DNA from: Scytonema millei VB511283
GTDB taxonomy: Bacteria; Cyanobacteriota; Cyanobacteriia; Cyanobacteriales; Chroococcidiopsidaceae
Direction of reading: 5' to 3'
NCBI RefSeq assembly: GCF_000817735.3
Contig: NZ_JTJC03000004.1
Span: forward strand, 434,001-498,000
DNA: 64,000 nucleotides
Shown: positions 15,236 through 24,086 of the stretch, one piece after another
How positions within the stretch are numbered: the stretch's first letter is position 1
Layout of the letters: the number at the start of each line of letters is the position of its first letter
The notes under the pieces: generated by a model
Databases searched by the model: none
Told to the model about the DNA's origin: nothing
What the model saw: only the letters and a program-made list of their open reading frames with translations
Translations under genes and position numbers: made by a program

Positions 15236-15844
15236 ATGAAATACTACCACCAACAACCATCGTGCTTCCCCAGCAACTACCTCAACGACTTATGGGGAGA
15301 AATTCAAGCGTGTCCCTACTTTACTACCAACAACCTCAACCGTGACTTCGTAGGAACCAAAGGATTTTCTGTAGTATTTCAGCGTGCTGGAATAGCAGAA
15401 GTAGAACAAAAATTTCCCTACTTTAAACCATATATTAATTTAGCTCTGCGATCGGATTGTAATGCTTTTTACCTCAATCCCTTACTCCTCACCGCAGGCT
15501 CCCGCGTCGATCCCCATATCGATCGCTCCCTACGTTCCTATTGTAAAACCATCGAACCACCCGCTTTGGTCAGCGTCCTCTACGTGCAGCTACCACCAGA
15601 TATGCAAGGGGGAGAATTAGTATTGCGCTGCGACAAACGCCAAGTCGGACAGATTAAACCACAAGTCAATACCTTAGTTTACTTTCAAGGCAATTTAACC
15701 CATTCCGTCAATCCCGTGCAAACACCAGGAAAGCGCCTCAGCTTAGTATGCGAGCAGTATAGTTTGAGCGAGTCCGAACTGCGAGAAATTCCAAAGTTTA
15801 CTGTCGAGTCAAGAGTGAATCAGTTCTCAAAGAGAAAAAAGTAG
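15236..15844 (+). CDS. Fe(II)/2-oxoglutarate-dependent oxygenase (2OG-FeII_Oxy, prolyl-hydroxylase-like)
   Basis: 202 residues with the facial triad His94-x-Asp96 (DPHIDRS) and distal His156 (LTHSVNP), plus Arg167 (GKRLSL) for 2-oxoglutarate. The jelly-roll strands LVSVLYVQLPPDMQGGEL are clear. Substrate unknown. Preceded by a (CTCCCTG)n heptamer run and pair C; followed at once by pair D, so it occupies a third gene-sized segment. Confidence 0.85.
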   Translation: MKYYHQQPSCFPSNYLNDLWGEIQACPYFTTNNLNRDFVGTKGFSVVFQRAGIAEVEQKFPYFKPYINLALRSDCNAFYLNPLLLTAGSRVDPHIDRSLRSYCKTIEPPALVSVLYVQLPPDMQGGELVLRCDKRQVGQIKPQVNTLVYFQGNLTHSVNPVQTPGKRLSLVCEQYSLSESELREIPKFTVESRVNQFSKRKK

Positions 15845-15845
15845 T

Positions 15846-15874
15846 TTTGGGTATAATGAGCGTTGTTTGGGTAT
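15846..15874 (-). repeat. Dispersed ATACCYAAA pair D (20-bp spacing)
   Basis: Minus strand ATACCCAAA twice, exactly 20 bp apart (GGTAT on plus at 15850 and 15870). It lies just after the oxygenase stop and between two converging reading frames, a poor place for a promoter operator. Confidence 0.8.
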
Positions 15875-15886
15875 ATACATGTACCA

Positions 15887-16021
15887 TTAGTCTTGCGCTT
15901 CTTCAATAGTTTCAATGACTGCTAAACCAATTTTAGAAGCTGCAAGTAGTAGCACTACTGAAATTAAATAAGCGATGACTAAAATCTGAAGCGCAGTTTC
16001 AAAAAAGATGGATGAATTCAT
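15887..16021 (-). CDS. Small single-span membrane protein (44 aa), unknown
   Basis: ATG 16021, preceded by a strong GGAGGAG site, opens 44 residues: MNSSIFFETALQILVIAYLI, then a hydrophobic SVVLLLAASKIGLAVI and acidic end ETIEEAQD. One transmembrane helix of about 22 residues and an acidic C-terminus. I do not recognise it as a known photosystem or NDH small subunit. The ribosome site and clean composition argue for a real gene. Confidence 0.6.
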   Translation of the reverse strand: MNSSIFFETALQILVIAYLISVVLLLAASKIGLAVIETIEEAQD

Positions 16022-16260
16022 GAAAACTCCTCCCAAATATTAGGATTATAGTGCTATGCTGTCCCTGCATTCTTCTACTAAATTGCATAGAGATACTGCA
16101 TTTTGACTAATGACTAATGACTAATGACAACCTTCACTCGTTGGTTCGCATTTTAAATAGATCTGATTCAGATTTGCCTACAATTTAACCCAAAAAAGTG
16201 ACAGAACTGCAACAAAAAAGTCACAAAATTGAGAAAGTTGCGATCGCCCGCTATCAATTC

Positions 16261-17115
16261 TCAACTACCAAATAACATGCGGCAAAAATCTAGAGCCACT
16301 GATAAATCGCTAGTTTGCTGCGGATATTCAACCGTTGGACGAGCGATCGCAATTAAATCGATCCCTAATTCAGCAGCCACAGTCCGCTTCACATCCTCTC
16401 CCCCAGGCGTACCAGAAGCCTTAGTCACCACTACAGAAATATTCCATTGTCGCCACAAAGCCGCCTCTAATTCAGACGAAATTGGTGGACGCAGACAAAT
16501 TAAGCGATCGTTAGTAAACCCAGTCTTCAAAGCAGATTCCAATGCGATCTCACTAGGTAAAATGCGAGCAAATAAAGTTGCCTTATCCTGCCAAGATTGA
16601 AACAGATGCAGAGGTCGATAACCTACAGTCAATAACACCCGTCGTCCCTGTAAGTAGTCCCCCGACAGCAAAGACTCAAAACTATTTAATCTTATTATTC
16701 TCCCCTGCTCCCTGCTTCCTGCCCCCTGCCTCAAAACAGGGCGCTCGTACCGCAAATAGGGAATTCCCAACTTTTGACAAACCGCGATCGCACCTTGAGA
16801 AATTTCCACAGCATAAGGGTGTGATGCATCCAACACACCAACTACCTGCTGCTGTTGCACGAACGCCTCAATCTCCAATAAGGTAAAACGCCCCACCCAC
16901 ACTTGCAAACAAGCCGCATCGGGGTAGAGCGCGCGAGCTGATTCCGTTGTGACAGAAATTATACACGGCAAATTAGCCCACGCGATCGCCTCAGCTAATT
17001 GAGCGCTTTCCTGCGTTCCACCAATGAGCCACAGAGGAGCGAGGAGTGAGGAGTGAAGAGAATTTTGGATTATTTCTCCTCCAACTTCCCCAGCTCCCTC
17101 AACTCTCTTGTTCAT
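16261..17115 (-). CDS. cobK: Precorrin-6A/cobalt-precorrin-6A reductase
   Basis: 284 residues. CobK/CbiJ signature: LWLIGGTQESAQLAEAI (NADPH loop), VLDASHPYAVEISQGAI, YLRYERP, and SGTPGGEDVKRTVAAELG near the end. It reduces the corrin ring in cobalamin synthesis. Two stretches are repeat-derived: residues ~127-136 (QGAGSREQGR, from the GGGAGCAGG heptamer family) and part of the N-terminal 28 residues. Its start overlaps the stop of the small gene upstream by 4 nt (ATGA). Confidence 0.9.
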   Translation of the reverse strand: MNKRVEGAGEVGGEIIQNSLHSSLLAPLWLIGGTQESAQLAEAIAWANLPCIISVTTESARALYPDAACLQVWVGRFTLLEIEAFVQQQQVVGVLDASHPYAVEISQGAIAVCQKLGIPYLRYERPVLRQGAGSREQGRIIRLNSFESLLSGDYLQGRRVLLTVGYRPLHLFQSWQDKATLFARILPSEIALESALKTGFTNDRLICLRPPISSELEAALWRQWNISVVVTKASGTPGGEDVKRTVAAELGIDLIAIARPTVEYPQQTSDLSVALDFCRMLFGS

Positions 17116-17303
17116 CCTTTCAGCGCTCTTCTAAAATTCTGGCGATAAGACTTATTTGCCACGAGCAAAGCAGGCCACAGTAGAGATAATGTTAGCCTGT
17201 TAGTAAAAGAGCGAGAAAAGTTAGTTCGATGAAACCCAGTCCAGAACTTCCAAACACCACCGCCATAAGCTAAGACTAATAACAAAGTAATTAAACTACT
17301 CAT
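17112..17303 (-). CDS. Small hypothetical membrane-anchored protein
   Basis: 63 residues: N-terminal hydrophobic helix SSLITLLLVLAYGGGVWKFW, then a second hydrophobic stretch LTLSLLWPALLVANKS and a basic tail. It overlaps cobK by 4 nt, so the two are co-translated. Similar short proteins are conserved among cyanobacteria; role unknown. Confidence 0.65.
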   Translation of the reverse strand: MSSLITLLLVLAYGGGVWKFWTGFHRTNFSRSFTNRLTLSLLWPALLVANKSYRQNFRRALKG

Positions 17304-17679
17304 TCCGAATCTACCTCTACAGTTGTCAGTTATCAGTTATCAGTTATCAGTGACTAGTGGCTGGTGACTAGTCACTAGTAATTTCTCCTCTCCCACACTC
17401 CCCACACTCCCCACACTCCCTAGCTCCTCGCTCCTCGCTCCTCACCTTCTCTCAGTTTAGCTGACACAATTGATACCGCTTCTAGTGCCAATGCAGTTGC
17501 TTGAATGCCCGTAGCATGATTAGTTGGAAAGCGTGGTAGGTAGAATCCATCGAGCTTGTTGGTGGGATGTAACCTGTGGGAGTGCCGCAAGTGGGAGAGA
17601 CATAGGAAACTAGATAGAGACTAGCGTTGCTCGAAGTGTTGGCTTTACACCATTAAGGTGGAACATCTAAGGAGGAATT
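17304..17679. other. 376-bp gap: heptamer repeats and leader of the downstream gene
   Basis: 17320-17450 is a run of heptamer repeats (CAGTTAT, GTGACTAG, CACTCCC, GCTCCTC types). 17455-17670 holds the untranslated leader of the next gene and a short open stretch on the minus strand with no start codon; I see no convincing gene. AAGGAGG at 17669 is the ribosome site of the next gene. Confidence 0.6.
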
Positions 17680-20232
17680 ATGCGCGCAGTACTGATGGCT
17701 GGAGGATCTGGAACGCGGCTTCGACCGCTGACTTGCGATCTTCCCAAACCGATGGTTCCAGTGCTGAATCGACCGATCGCAGAACATATTATTAATCTGC
17801 TCAAACGGCATCAGATTACAGAAGTGATTGCCACCCTACACTACTTACCTGACGTAATGCGCGACTACTTTCAAGATGGTAGCGACTTTGGCGTACAGAT
17901 GACTTATGCCGTTGAGGAAGATCAGCCGCTAGGGACAGCAGGCTGCGTCAAAAATATCGCCGAATTGCTCGATCGCACGTTTTTAGTGATTAGCGGTGAT
18001 AGCATTACGGATTTCGACCTCACCGCCGCCATAGAATTTCACAAACAGAAAAAATCGAAAGCCACTGTAGTTTTAACCCGCGTTCCCAACCCAATTGAAT
18101 TTGGTGTAGTAATTACAGATGAATCGCAACGCATCCGCCGCTTTTTAGAAAAACCTTCTTCCAGTGAAATTTTTTCCGACACGGTAAATACTGGTACTTA
18201 TATTTTGGAACCAGAAGTATTGGAATATCTGCCAGAAAATCAAGAAAGCGACTTTTCTAAAGAATTATTTCCCCTATTACTGGAAAAAGACGAGCCAATG
18301 TATGGTTACATTGCTCAAGGCTACTGGTGCGATGTCGGTCACTTAGATGCCTATCGAGAAAGCCAGTACGACGCACTCGATCGCAAAGTTAAACTCGACT
18401 ATGCTTACGAGGAGAGGTCTTCAGGAATTTGGATCGGACAAAATACTCACATCGATCCGACTGCCAGCCTAGAAGCCCCTTGTTTAATCGGTGATAATTG
18501 CCGCATTGGAGCCAGAGTCCAAATTTCTGCGGGTACGGTCATTGGCGACAACGTTACCGTTGGCGCTGATGCCAACCTGAAGCGCCCGATTGTCTGGAAT
18601 GGAGCGCTGATTGGAGACGAGGCGCACTTGAGAGCCTGCGTTATTTCTCGCGGTACGCGGGTAGACCGTCGCGCCCACGTTTTAGAAGGTGCGGTGGTGG
18701 GTTCCTTGTCCACCGTAGGGGAAGAAGCCTTGATCAGTTCCAGCGTCAGAGTTTGGCCCAGCAAGCAAATTGAATCGGGCGCGACGTTAAATATTAACTT
18801 AATTTGGGGTCACACCGCTCAGCGCAATCTCTTCGGTCAGCGAGGCGTGACGGGATTGGCAAATATTGACATTACACCCGAATTTGCCGTCAAACTGGGA
18901 GCCGCCTATGGTTCGACATTAAAACCAGGAGCGCAGGTGACAGTTTCCCGCGACCAGCGCAGTATTTCTCGCATGGTCACGCGATCGCTAATTGCAGGAT
19001 TGATGTCTGTAGGTATCAATATTCAAAACCTTGATGCTACCGCAATTCCAATGGCACGGACTGTAATCTCAACGATGGGAGTGTCTGGAGGCATTCACGT
19101 TAGAGTGCATCCCGATCGCCCAGATTACATTTTGATTGAATTTATCGACCCCAAAGGCATCAATATTTCTAAAGCTCTAGAAAAGAAAATTGAAGGGGCT
19201 TATTTTAAAGAAGACCTGCGGCGCGTGCAAATTCACGAAATTGGTAATGTCGTCTATCCAACCCAAATGGTATCTACCTACTGCACGGCATTCGAGCAGC
19301 ACCTCAATGTCGAAGCGGTACGTCACAGTAACTCTAAAGTCGTGATCGACTACTCTTATGCAGTTACTGGGGCAGTCCTACCGCAAATGTTAGCTAAATT
19401 TGGCTGCGATGCAGTGGTGTTAAATGCTAGCCTCAAACCAACCGCTGTCAGTGCCGTAGAGAAAGAAGCATTACTGATGCAATTGGGTCATGTCGTCGAA
19501 GCACTCAAAGCTAACTTCGGCGTGCAGGTGTCGGCGAATGGCGAACAAATGACCTTAGTAGATGAAGCAGGTATCCCCATTCGGGGCGAAATGCTGACGG
19601 CTTTGATGGTCAACATGATGCTGACAGCACACCCCAGAGGCACTGTCGTCGTACCCGTTCACGTTTCTAGCGCTGTAGAGCAAATTGCCCGTCGCCACGA
19701 TGCGAAAATCATTCGTACCAAGGCAAACCCCACCGCCTTGATGGAAGAATGCCGTCGCACGCCAAACGTAGTTTTAGGCGGAAGTGGAGAAACAGGCTTT
19801 ATTTTCCCGCAATTGCATCCAGGGTTTGACGGGATGTTCTGCATCGCCAAGCTGATCGAAATGTTGACCATTCAAGAGCGATCGCTTGCCGCTATTCGCA
19901 CCGAACTCCCCCGCGTCTACCACAAGTCATATACAGTCCGGTGTCCGTGGACGGTCAAGGGGGCGTTGATGCGTCATCTCGTCGAAACCCATCCAGCAGA
20001 AAGACTCGAACTGACCGACGGTGTAAAGATTCTCGATCGCCATGAAGATAATTGGATTTTGATCTTGCCAGATGCAGGGGAACCAGTGGTACATTTGTTC
20101 GCAAATAGTAACGATCGAGATTGGATAGATGAATCCTTGCGGGAATACCGTCACCGCGTTCAAGAGTTCGTAGAACAAGAACAAGGAGTGGAGCCATCCG
20201 TCTCATCTCTGGAAGGACTAGAGGCAAGATAG
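17680..20232 (+). CDS. Mannose-1-phosphate guanylyltransferase/phosphomannomutase-like fusion
   Basis: 850 residues. 1-235: nucleotidyltransferase ([28 protein letters not shown]). ~250-370: left-handed beta-helix hexapeptide repeats ([20 protein letters not shown]). ~375-840: phosphohexomutase-like domains. In the last part the catalytic TASHNP loop is replaced by [12 protein letters not shown] and the metal loop DGDADR by SANGEQM, so I infer no mutase activity. This architecture is conserved in cyanobacteria and is usually annotated as a GDP-mannose or glucose-phosphate nucleotidyltransferase for exopolysaccharide. Strong AAGGAGG upstream. Confidence 0.87.
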   Translation: MRAVLMAGGSGTRLRPLTCDLPKPMVPVLNRPIAEHIINLLKRHQITEVIATLHYLPDVMRDYFQDGSDFGVQMTYAVEEDQPLGTAGCVKNIAELLDRTFLVISGDSITDFDLTAAIEFHKQKKSKATVVLTRVPNPIEFGVVITDESQRIRRFLEKPSSSEIFSDTVNTGTYILEPEVLEYLPENQESDFSKELFPLLLEKDEPMYGYIAQGYWCDVGHLDAYRESQYDALDRKVKLDYAYEERSSGIWIGQNTHIDPTASLEAPCLIGDNCRIGARVQISAGTVIGDNVTVGADANLKRPIVWNGALIGDEAHLRACVISRGTRVDRRAHVLEGAVVGSLSTVGEEALISSSVRVWPSKQIESGATLNINLIWGHTAQRNLFGQRGVTGLANIDITPEFAVKLGAAYGSTLKPGAQVTVSRDQRSISRMVTRSLIAGLMSVGINIQNLDATAIPMARTVISTMGVSGGIHVRVHPDRPDYILIEFIDPKGINISKALEKKIEGAYFKEDLRRVQIHEIGNVVYPTQMVSTYCTAFEQHLNVEAVRHSNSKVVIDYSYAVTGAVLPQMLAKFGCDAVVLNASLKPTAVSAVEKEALLMQLGHVVEALKANFGVQVSANGEQMTLVDEAGIPIRGEMLTALMVNMMLTAHPRGTVVVPVHVSSAVEQIARRHDAKIIRTKANPTALMEECRRTPNVVLGGSGETGFIFPQLHPGFDGMFCIAKLIEMLTIQERSLAAIRTELPRVYHKSYTVRCPWTVKGALMRHLVETHPAERLELTDGVKILDRHEDNWILILPDAGEPVVHLFANSNDRDWIDESLREYRHRVQEFVEQEQGVEPSVSSLEGLEAR

Positions 20233-20335
20233 GGATGAAGTATAAAGGATGAAGGGAGTTGAAAATTGACGGTTAACCGTTAATTTTCAACTGCCAATCC
20301 CGACTCCCTACACCCTACACAAAGGAGACGAAGAC

Positions 20336-20818
20336 ATGAACAGCTGTATTTTAATGGCAGAAATTAAAGAAGAGCCGCAATTACGTCACGTCAATAATGA
20401 CAACCTGCTGGCGATCGCCGAAATGATGGTTAGTATTCCTGGGCTAAGGGCAGAAGACCCCTCAGCGACTCTAAGAGTTGTCGGTTGGGGCAAAATGGCA
20501 GACGAAATTCAGCAAAACTACCACAAAGGCGATCGCGTCATTATTGAAGGTCGTTTAGGTATGAATACTGTAGAGCGACAAGAGGGTTTTAAAGAGAAAC
20601 GAGCTGAATTAACCGCACAACGCATTCACAAGCTGGATGGTGTTAACCTCACGTCTTCCGCCACCGAACGGGAAGAAACAAGTAGCTATACCCCACCAGC
20701 GCCCCAGCCGCGTGCTGCAGCGCCAGTCGAAAGACAACCCGCCCCCGTCGCCGTCGCCGCACCGCAAGAGTCACCTAAGCCACCTGTAGAAGTCGATGAG
20801 GATGATATTCCGTTTTAA
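20336..20818 (+). CDS. ssb: Single-stranded DNA-binding protein
   Basis: 160 residues: an OB fold (residues 1-105, LRVVGWGKMADEIQQ, GDRVIIEGRLGMNT) , a Pro/Ala-rich linker and the acidic tip DEDDIPF that recruits repair and replication partners. It binds ssDNA at forks; priA, another replication-restart protein, lies at 28.8-31.4 kb. Preceded by AAAGGAG. Surrounded by GGTTGAC-type heptamers on both sides. Confidence 0.88.
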   Translation: MNSCILMAEIKEEPQLRHVNNDNLLAIAEMMVSIPGLRAEDPSATLRVVGWGKMADEIQQNYHKGDRVIIEGRLGMNTVERQEGFKEKRAELTAQRIHKLDGVNLTSSATEREETSSYTPPAPQPRAAAPVERQPAPVAVAAPQESPKPPVEVDEDDIPF

Positions 20819-20930
20819 CTGGTAATAATTCATGGTTGACGGTTGACAGTTGACCGTCAACCGTCAACCGTCAACTACTAATTCCCAATCGGTGCTGTTA
20901 AGATCCAGTTAATTTATCCCGCTAACTCCT

Positions 20931-22820
20931 ATGAGTGATGTCCTCACAGTTCGCGATTTGCAGGTAGAGTTTGCTACAGATGACAATAGACTCATCAAAG
21001 CTGTTAACGGAATTTCGTTTGAACTGAAGCGGGGACAAACGCTGGGAATTGTTGGGGAATCGGGTTCGGGTAAGTCAGTCACTTCTCTGGCAATGATGAG
21101 ACTGATTCCGACTCCTGGAAAGGTGACGCGGGGGCAAATCAAATTTTGGACAGCAGACGGGCAGGCAGTAGATTTATTGCAACTATCTCCTGCCCAGATG
21201 CAGAAATATCGAGGCGATCGCTTGGCAATGGTGTTTCAAGAGCCAATGAGCGCCCTCAACCCAGTCTTTACAATTGGGTTTCAACTAACTGAAGCCATTC
21301 GCTTGCACCAAAACGTATCTCAAGCTGAAGCCCGTCGTCAAGCGACTGCGCGGTTGCAGGAAGTGAAACTTTTACCCAGTGACGAAGAGTTACAACAGAA
21401 ATATTTCGCCACCGTCAAGCAGCCAAATGCATCGGCACGCCAAATTCAAACTTGGGTCAACCAACAAAAACTTGCCATACTCGATCGCTATCCCCACGAG
21501 CTATCAGGAGGGCAATTACAGCGGGTGACAATTGCAATGGCAATTTCCTGCAATCCCGCCATTTTGATTGCTGACGAGCCTACCACAGCCCTAGACGTGA
21601 CCGTACAAGCGACGATTATGGACTTGTTGCGGGAATTGCGCGATCGCCGTCAGATGTCCATGATGTTTATTACCCATGACTTGGGATTGGTGGCAGAAAT
21701 TGCCGATGCGATCGCGGTGATGTACAAGGGGAAAATTGTCGAATACGGTTCGGTAGAGCAAATTTTTTCCCAACCCCAACACCCTTACACGAAAGGCTTA
21801 TTAGCCTGTCGTCCGGCGCTAAATTCCCGACCGCAAAAACTCCTGACAGTTACCGACTTCATGACGGTAAGCGAAACCCCTACGGGAGAATTGGAAATTG
21901 AGTCAAAACAACCGCAATATCCCGCATTAATTCCATCAGAAGCCACTCACCAGCGGTTAGAGCAATTACAACAACAGCCACCTCTATTAGAAGTCAAAAA
22001 TCTTCAAGTTGGCTTTCCCATGCGTGGAGGTTTCGGTCAAACGAAGCGCTATTTCATGGCAGTCAATGGCGTTGAGTTTCAAGTTTATCCAGGAGAAACT
22101 TTGGGATTAGTCGGTGAATCTGGTTGCGGCAAAACAACTTTGGGTAGAACGATTTTAAGGCTGATTCAACCGATTGGTGGGAAAATCTTTTTTGCCGGGA
22201 AAGACGTTACCACTCTCAAAGGCGAACAGTTACAGCGACTTCGCCGAGAAATGCAAATTGTGTTTCAAAATCCATATAGTTCTCTCGATCCTCGGATGAA
22301 GATTGGCGAGGCAGTGATGGAACCAATGTGGATTCATGGCACTAGTAAGACAACGAGACAGCGACGAGAAAGAGCCGCAGAATTTTTAGCTAAAGTTGGG
22401 ATAGAACCTAAATTGATGAACCGCTATCCCCATGAATTTTCTGGCGGACAACGGCAGCGAATTTGTATTGCTAGAGCGCTGGCGCTTTATCCTGAAGTTA
22501 AATTTATTATCTGCGATGAATCTGTTTCCTCGTTAGATGTGTCGGTACAAGCACAGGTACTCAATCTTTTAAAAGAATTACAACAAGAATTAAAGCTCAC
22601 TTATATTTTTATTTCGCACGATCTGAGCGTGGTGAAATTCATGAGCGATCGCATTTTGGTGATGAATCAAGGACAACTTGTCGAACAAGGGAGTGCTGAA
22701 ACAATTTACTCCCAACCGCAACAAGAATACACGCGCAGATTAATCGCTTCCATCCCTACGGGTTCGCCAGAAAGAATTCACCAACGCCAGCAACATATAT
22801 CAGTGACTAGTGACCAGTGA
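20931..22820 (+). CDS. Duplicated ABC ATPase of an oligopeptide/dipeptide importer (DppD-DppF fusion, GsiA-like)
   Basis: 629 residues with two complete nucleotide-binding domains. First: Walker A VGESGSGKSV (42-50), signature LSGGQLQRV, Walker B ILIADEPTTALD. Second: GESGCGKTT, FSGGQRQRI, FIICDESVSSLD (DES instead of DEP). Each ends with the oligopeptide-type C-terminal extension. It would energise a Dpp/Opp permease; a DppC-like permease lies at 47.4-48.5 kb, and the DppB and binding protein are not in view. Confidence 0.9.
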   Translation: MSDVLTVRDLQVEFATDDNRLIKAVNGISFELKRGQTLGIVGESGSGKSVTSLAMMRLIPTPGKVTRGQIKFWTADGQAVDLLQLSPAQMQKYRGDRLAMVFQEPMSALNPVFTIGFQLTEAIRLHQNVSQAEARRQATARLQEVKLLPSDEELQQKYFATVKQPNASARQIQTWVNQQKLAILDRYPHELSGGQLQRVTIAMAISCNPAILIADEPTTALDVTVQATIMDLLRELRDRRQMSMMFITHDLGLVAEIADAIAVMYKGKIVEYGSVEQIFSQPQHPYTKGLLACRPALNSRPQKLLTVTDFMTVSETPTGELEIESKQPQYPALIPSEATHQRLEQLQQQPPLLEVKNLQVGFPMRGGFGQTKRYFMAVNGVEFQVYPGETLGLVGESGCGKTTLGRTILRLIQPIGGKIFFAGKDVTTLKGEQLQRLRREMQIVFQNPYSSLDPRMKIGEAVMEPMWIHGTSKTTRQRRERAAEFLAKVGIEPKLMNRYPHEFSGGQRQRICIARALALYPEVKFIICDESVSSLDVSVQAQVLNLLKELQQELKLTYIFISHDLSVVKFMSDRILVMNQGQLVEQGSAETIYSQPQQEYTRRLIASIPTGSPERIHQRQQHISVTSDQ

Positions 22821-22865
22821 CCAGTTATCAGTTATCAGTTATCAGTAATATTTATTTATTAGTAG

Positions 22866-22888
22866 GGTGGGCGTTGCCCACCTTAATT
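22866..22888 (+). terminator. Hairpin downstream of the ABC ATPase
   Basis: GGTGGGC-GTT-GCCCACC stem (7 bp) followed by TTAATT, 45 bp after the stop. It also belongs to a GTAGGGTG-type repeat family (another copy at 33942-33971), so terminator function is an inference. Confidence 0.5.
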
Positions 22889-23054
22889 GATGCATTAAAG
22901 TCTGTTTTTAAAAGTATTAAAGACAGCAAACCCTGAAAGATTGGGAGAGTGGTATCTGAAAAAGGTAATTTTTGACTTGCAACAACACAGAAAGTAGCTG
23001 TTCTCGCTTTTGAGTTCCCGCGATCGCCAGCGAGTTAGTCAAGTTCAAGATATT

Positions 23055-23282
23055 TTACAGTAATAGCATGAAGGCACCTGCGATCGCCCCCCAAAACAGA
23101 CTCCCGAAGAGAATTCCAAACAAAACTCCCCGAGTCGCGTAGGGATAGCAGTCAATCTCATAGCGATCGATGAGACATTCACGGACATTGCATTCAGCCG
23201 TTGGCTCGGATAAGGTGGGATTTAAAGTAATTGCGCTCGTTTGCTCGGATAAGGTTTGATTTAAGGTAATTTCGCTCAGCAT
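23055..23282 (-). CDS. Small hypothetical membrane protein with an internal tandem repeat
   Basis: 75 residues. The N-terminus carries two imperfect copies of ITLNxTLSExT, the DNA of which is also duplicated (GCTCGGATAAGGTxxGATT). A Cys-bearing segment ECLIDRYEIDCYPYATRG follows, then one strongly hydrophobic helix VLFGILFGSLFWGAIAGAFM. No known family. It is divergent from the response regulator gene at 23409. Confidence 0.5.
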   Translation of the reverse strand: MLSEITLNQTLSEQTSAITLNPTLSEPTAECNVRECLIDRYEIDCYPYATRGVLFGILFGSLFWGAIAGAFMLLL

Positions 23283-23408
23283 TACGTAACTCCAAGCCGA
23301 AATAATTTTTATTATTCGTTAGCCAAGTTCTAAGATTCAGCTATAACGTAAGCATAGGCAACGAATGTGACTAATTTGTGAAACTTAAATGCGATCGAGA
23401 TCGAAACG

Positions 23409-24086
23409 ATGCGTATTTTAGTAGTCGAGGATAACGAACTGATTGCGGAGACACTAGCAGACGTGCTGCAAGACCAGCATTATGTCGTAGATATTGCCCT
23501 TGATGGAGAAGTTGGTTGGCAACAGGCGGAGGCTTTCGACTACGACTTAATTTTGTTAGATCTGATGCTACCTAAACTAGATGGCATTAGCCTCTGCAAA
23601 CGTCTGCGGAGTTCTGGTTATGGAAAACCAATTCTGATGCTCACGGCACGGGACTCCTCTGCTGATAAGATTGTCGGTTTGGATAGTGGGGCTGATGATT
23701 ACGTGATCAAACCTTTTGATGTTAACGAATTAGCAGCTCGCATCCGCGCCTTGTTACGTCGAGATAGCCCGGGGCGACAACCGATTCTCAGTTGGGGAGA
23801 GTTAAAGTTAGATCCCAGCACCTTAGCTGTCACCTATGGCTCTCAAGCAGTTAATGTCACCTCCAAAGAATATCAAATGCTGGAGTTGTTTTTGCGCAAT
23901 CGCCAGCGGATCTTCAGCCAAGCTGAGCTTTTGGATCGCCTCTGGGCATTAGAAGATTCGCCGAATGAAGAAGTCGTGAGAGCGCACATTAAGCGCTTGC
24001 GCCACAAGCTGACAAATGTAGGAGTCCCGAAAGACGCAATCCAAACAGTCCACGGCTTGGGTTATCGCCTCAAGGAGCGATCGTGA
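23409..24086 (+). CDS. OmpR/PhoB-family response regulator
   Basis: 225 residues: receiver domain (1-120) with phospho-acceptor Asp51 (LILLDLMLP), Thr79 and Lys101 (VIKPFD), then a winged-helix domain with PSTLAVTYGSQAVNVTSKEY and VRAHIKRLRHKL. It resembles cyanobacterial RppA/NrsR regulators of redox or metal responses. Its stop overlaps the kinase GTG by 4 nt, a classic two-component operon. The adjacent divergent NO-reductase-bearing region may be under its control, but nothing in sequence proves that. Confidence 0.9.
   Translation: MRILVVEDNELIAETLADVLQDQHYVVDIALDGEVGWQQAEAFDYDLILLDLMLPKLDGISLCKRLRSSGYGKPILMLTARDSSADKIVGLDSGADDYVIKPFDVNELAARIRALLRRDSPGRQPILSWGELKLDPSTLAVTYGSQAVNVTSKEYQMLELFLRNRQRIFSQAELLDRLWALEDSPNEEVVRAHIKRLRHKLTNVGVPKDAIQTVHGLGYRLKERS

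Noticed and set aside
17455-17640. Minus-strand protein-like stretch in the gap before 17680
   Set aside because: No start codon, two frames needed, no family recognised; treated as leader DNA.
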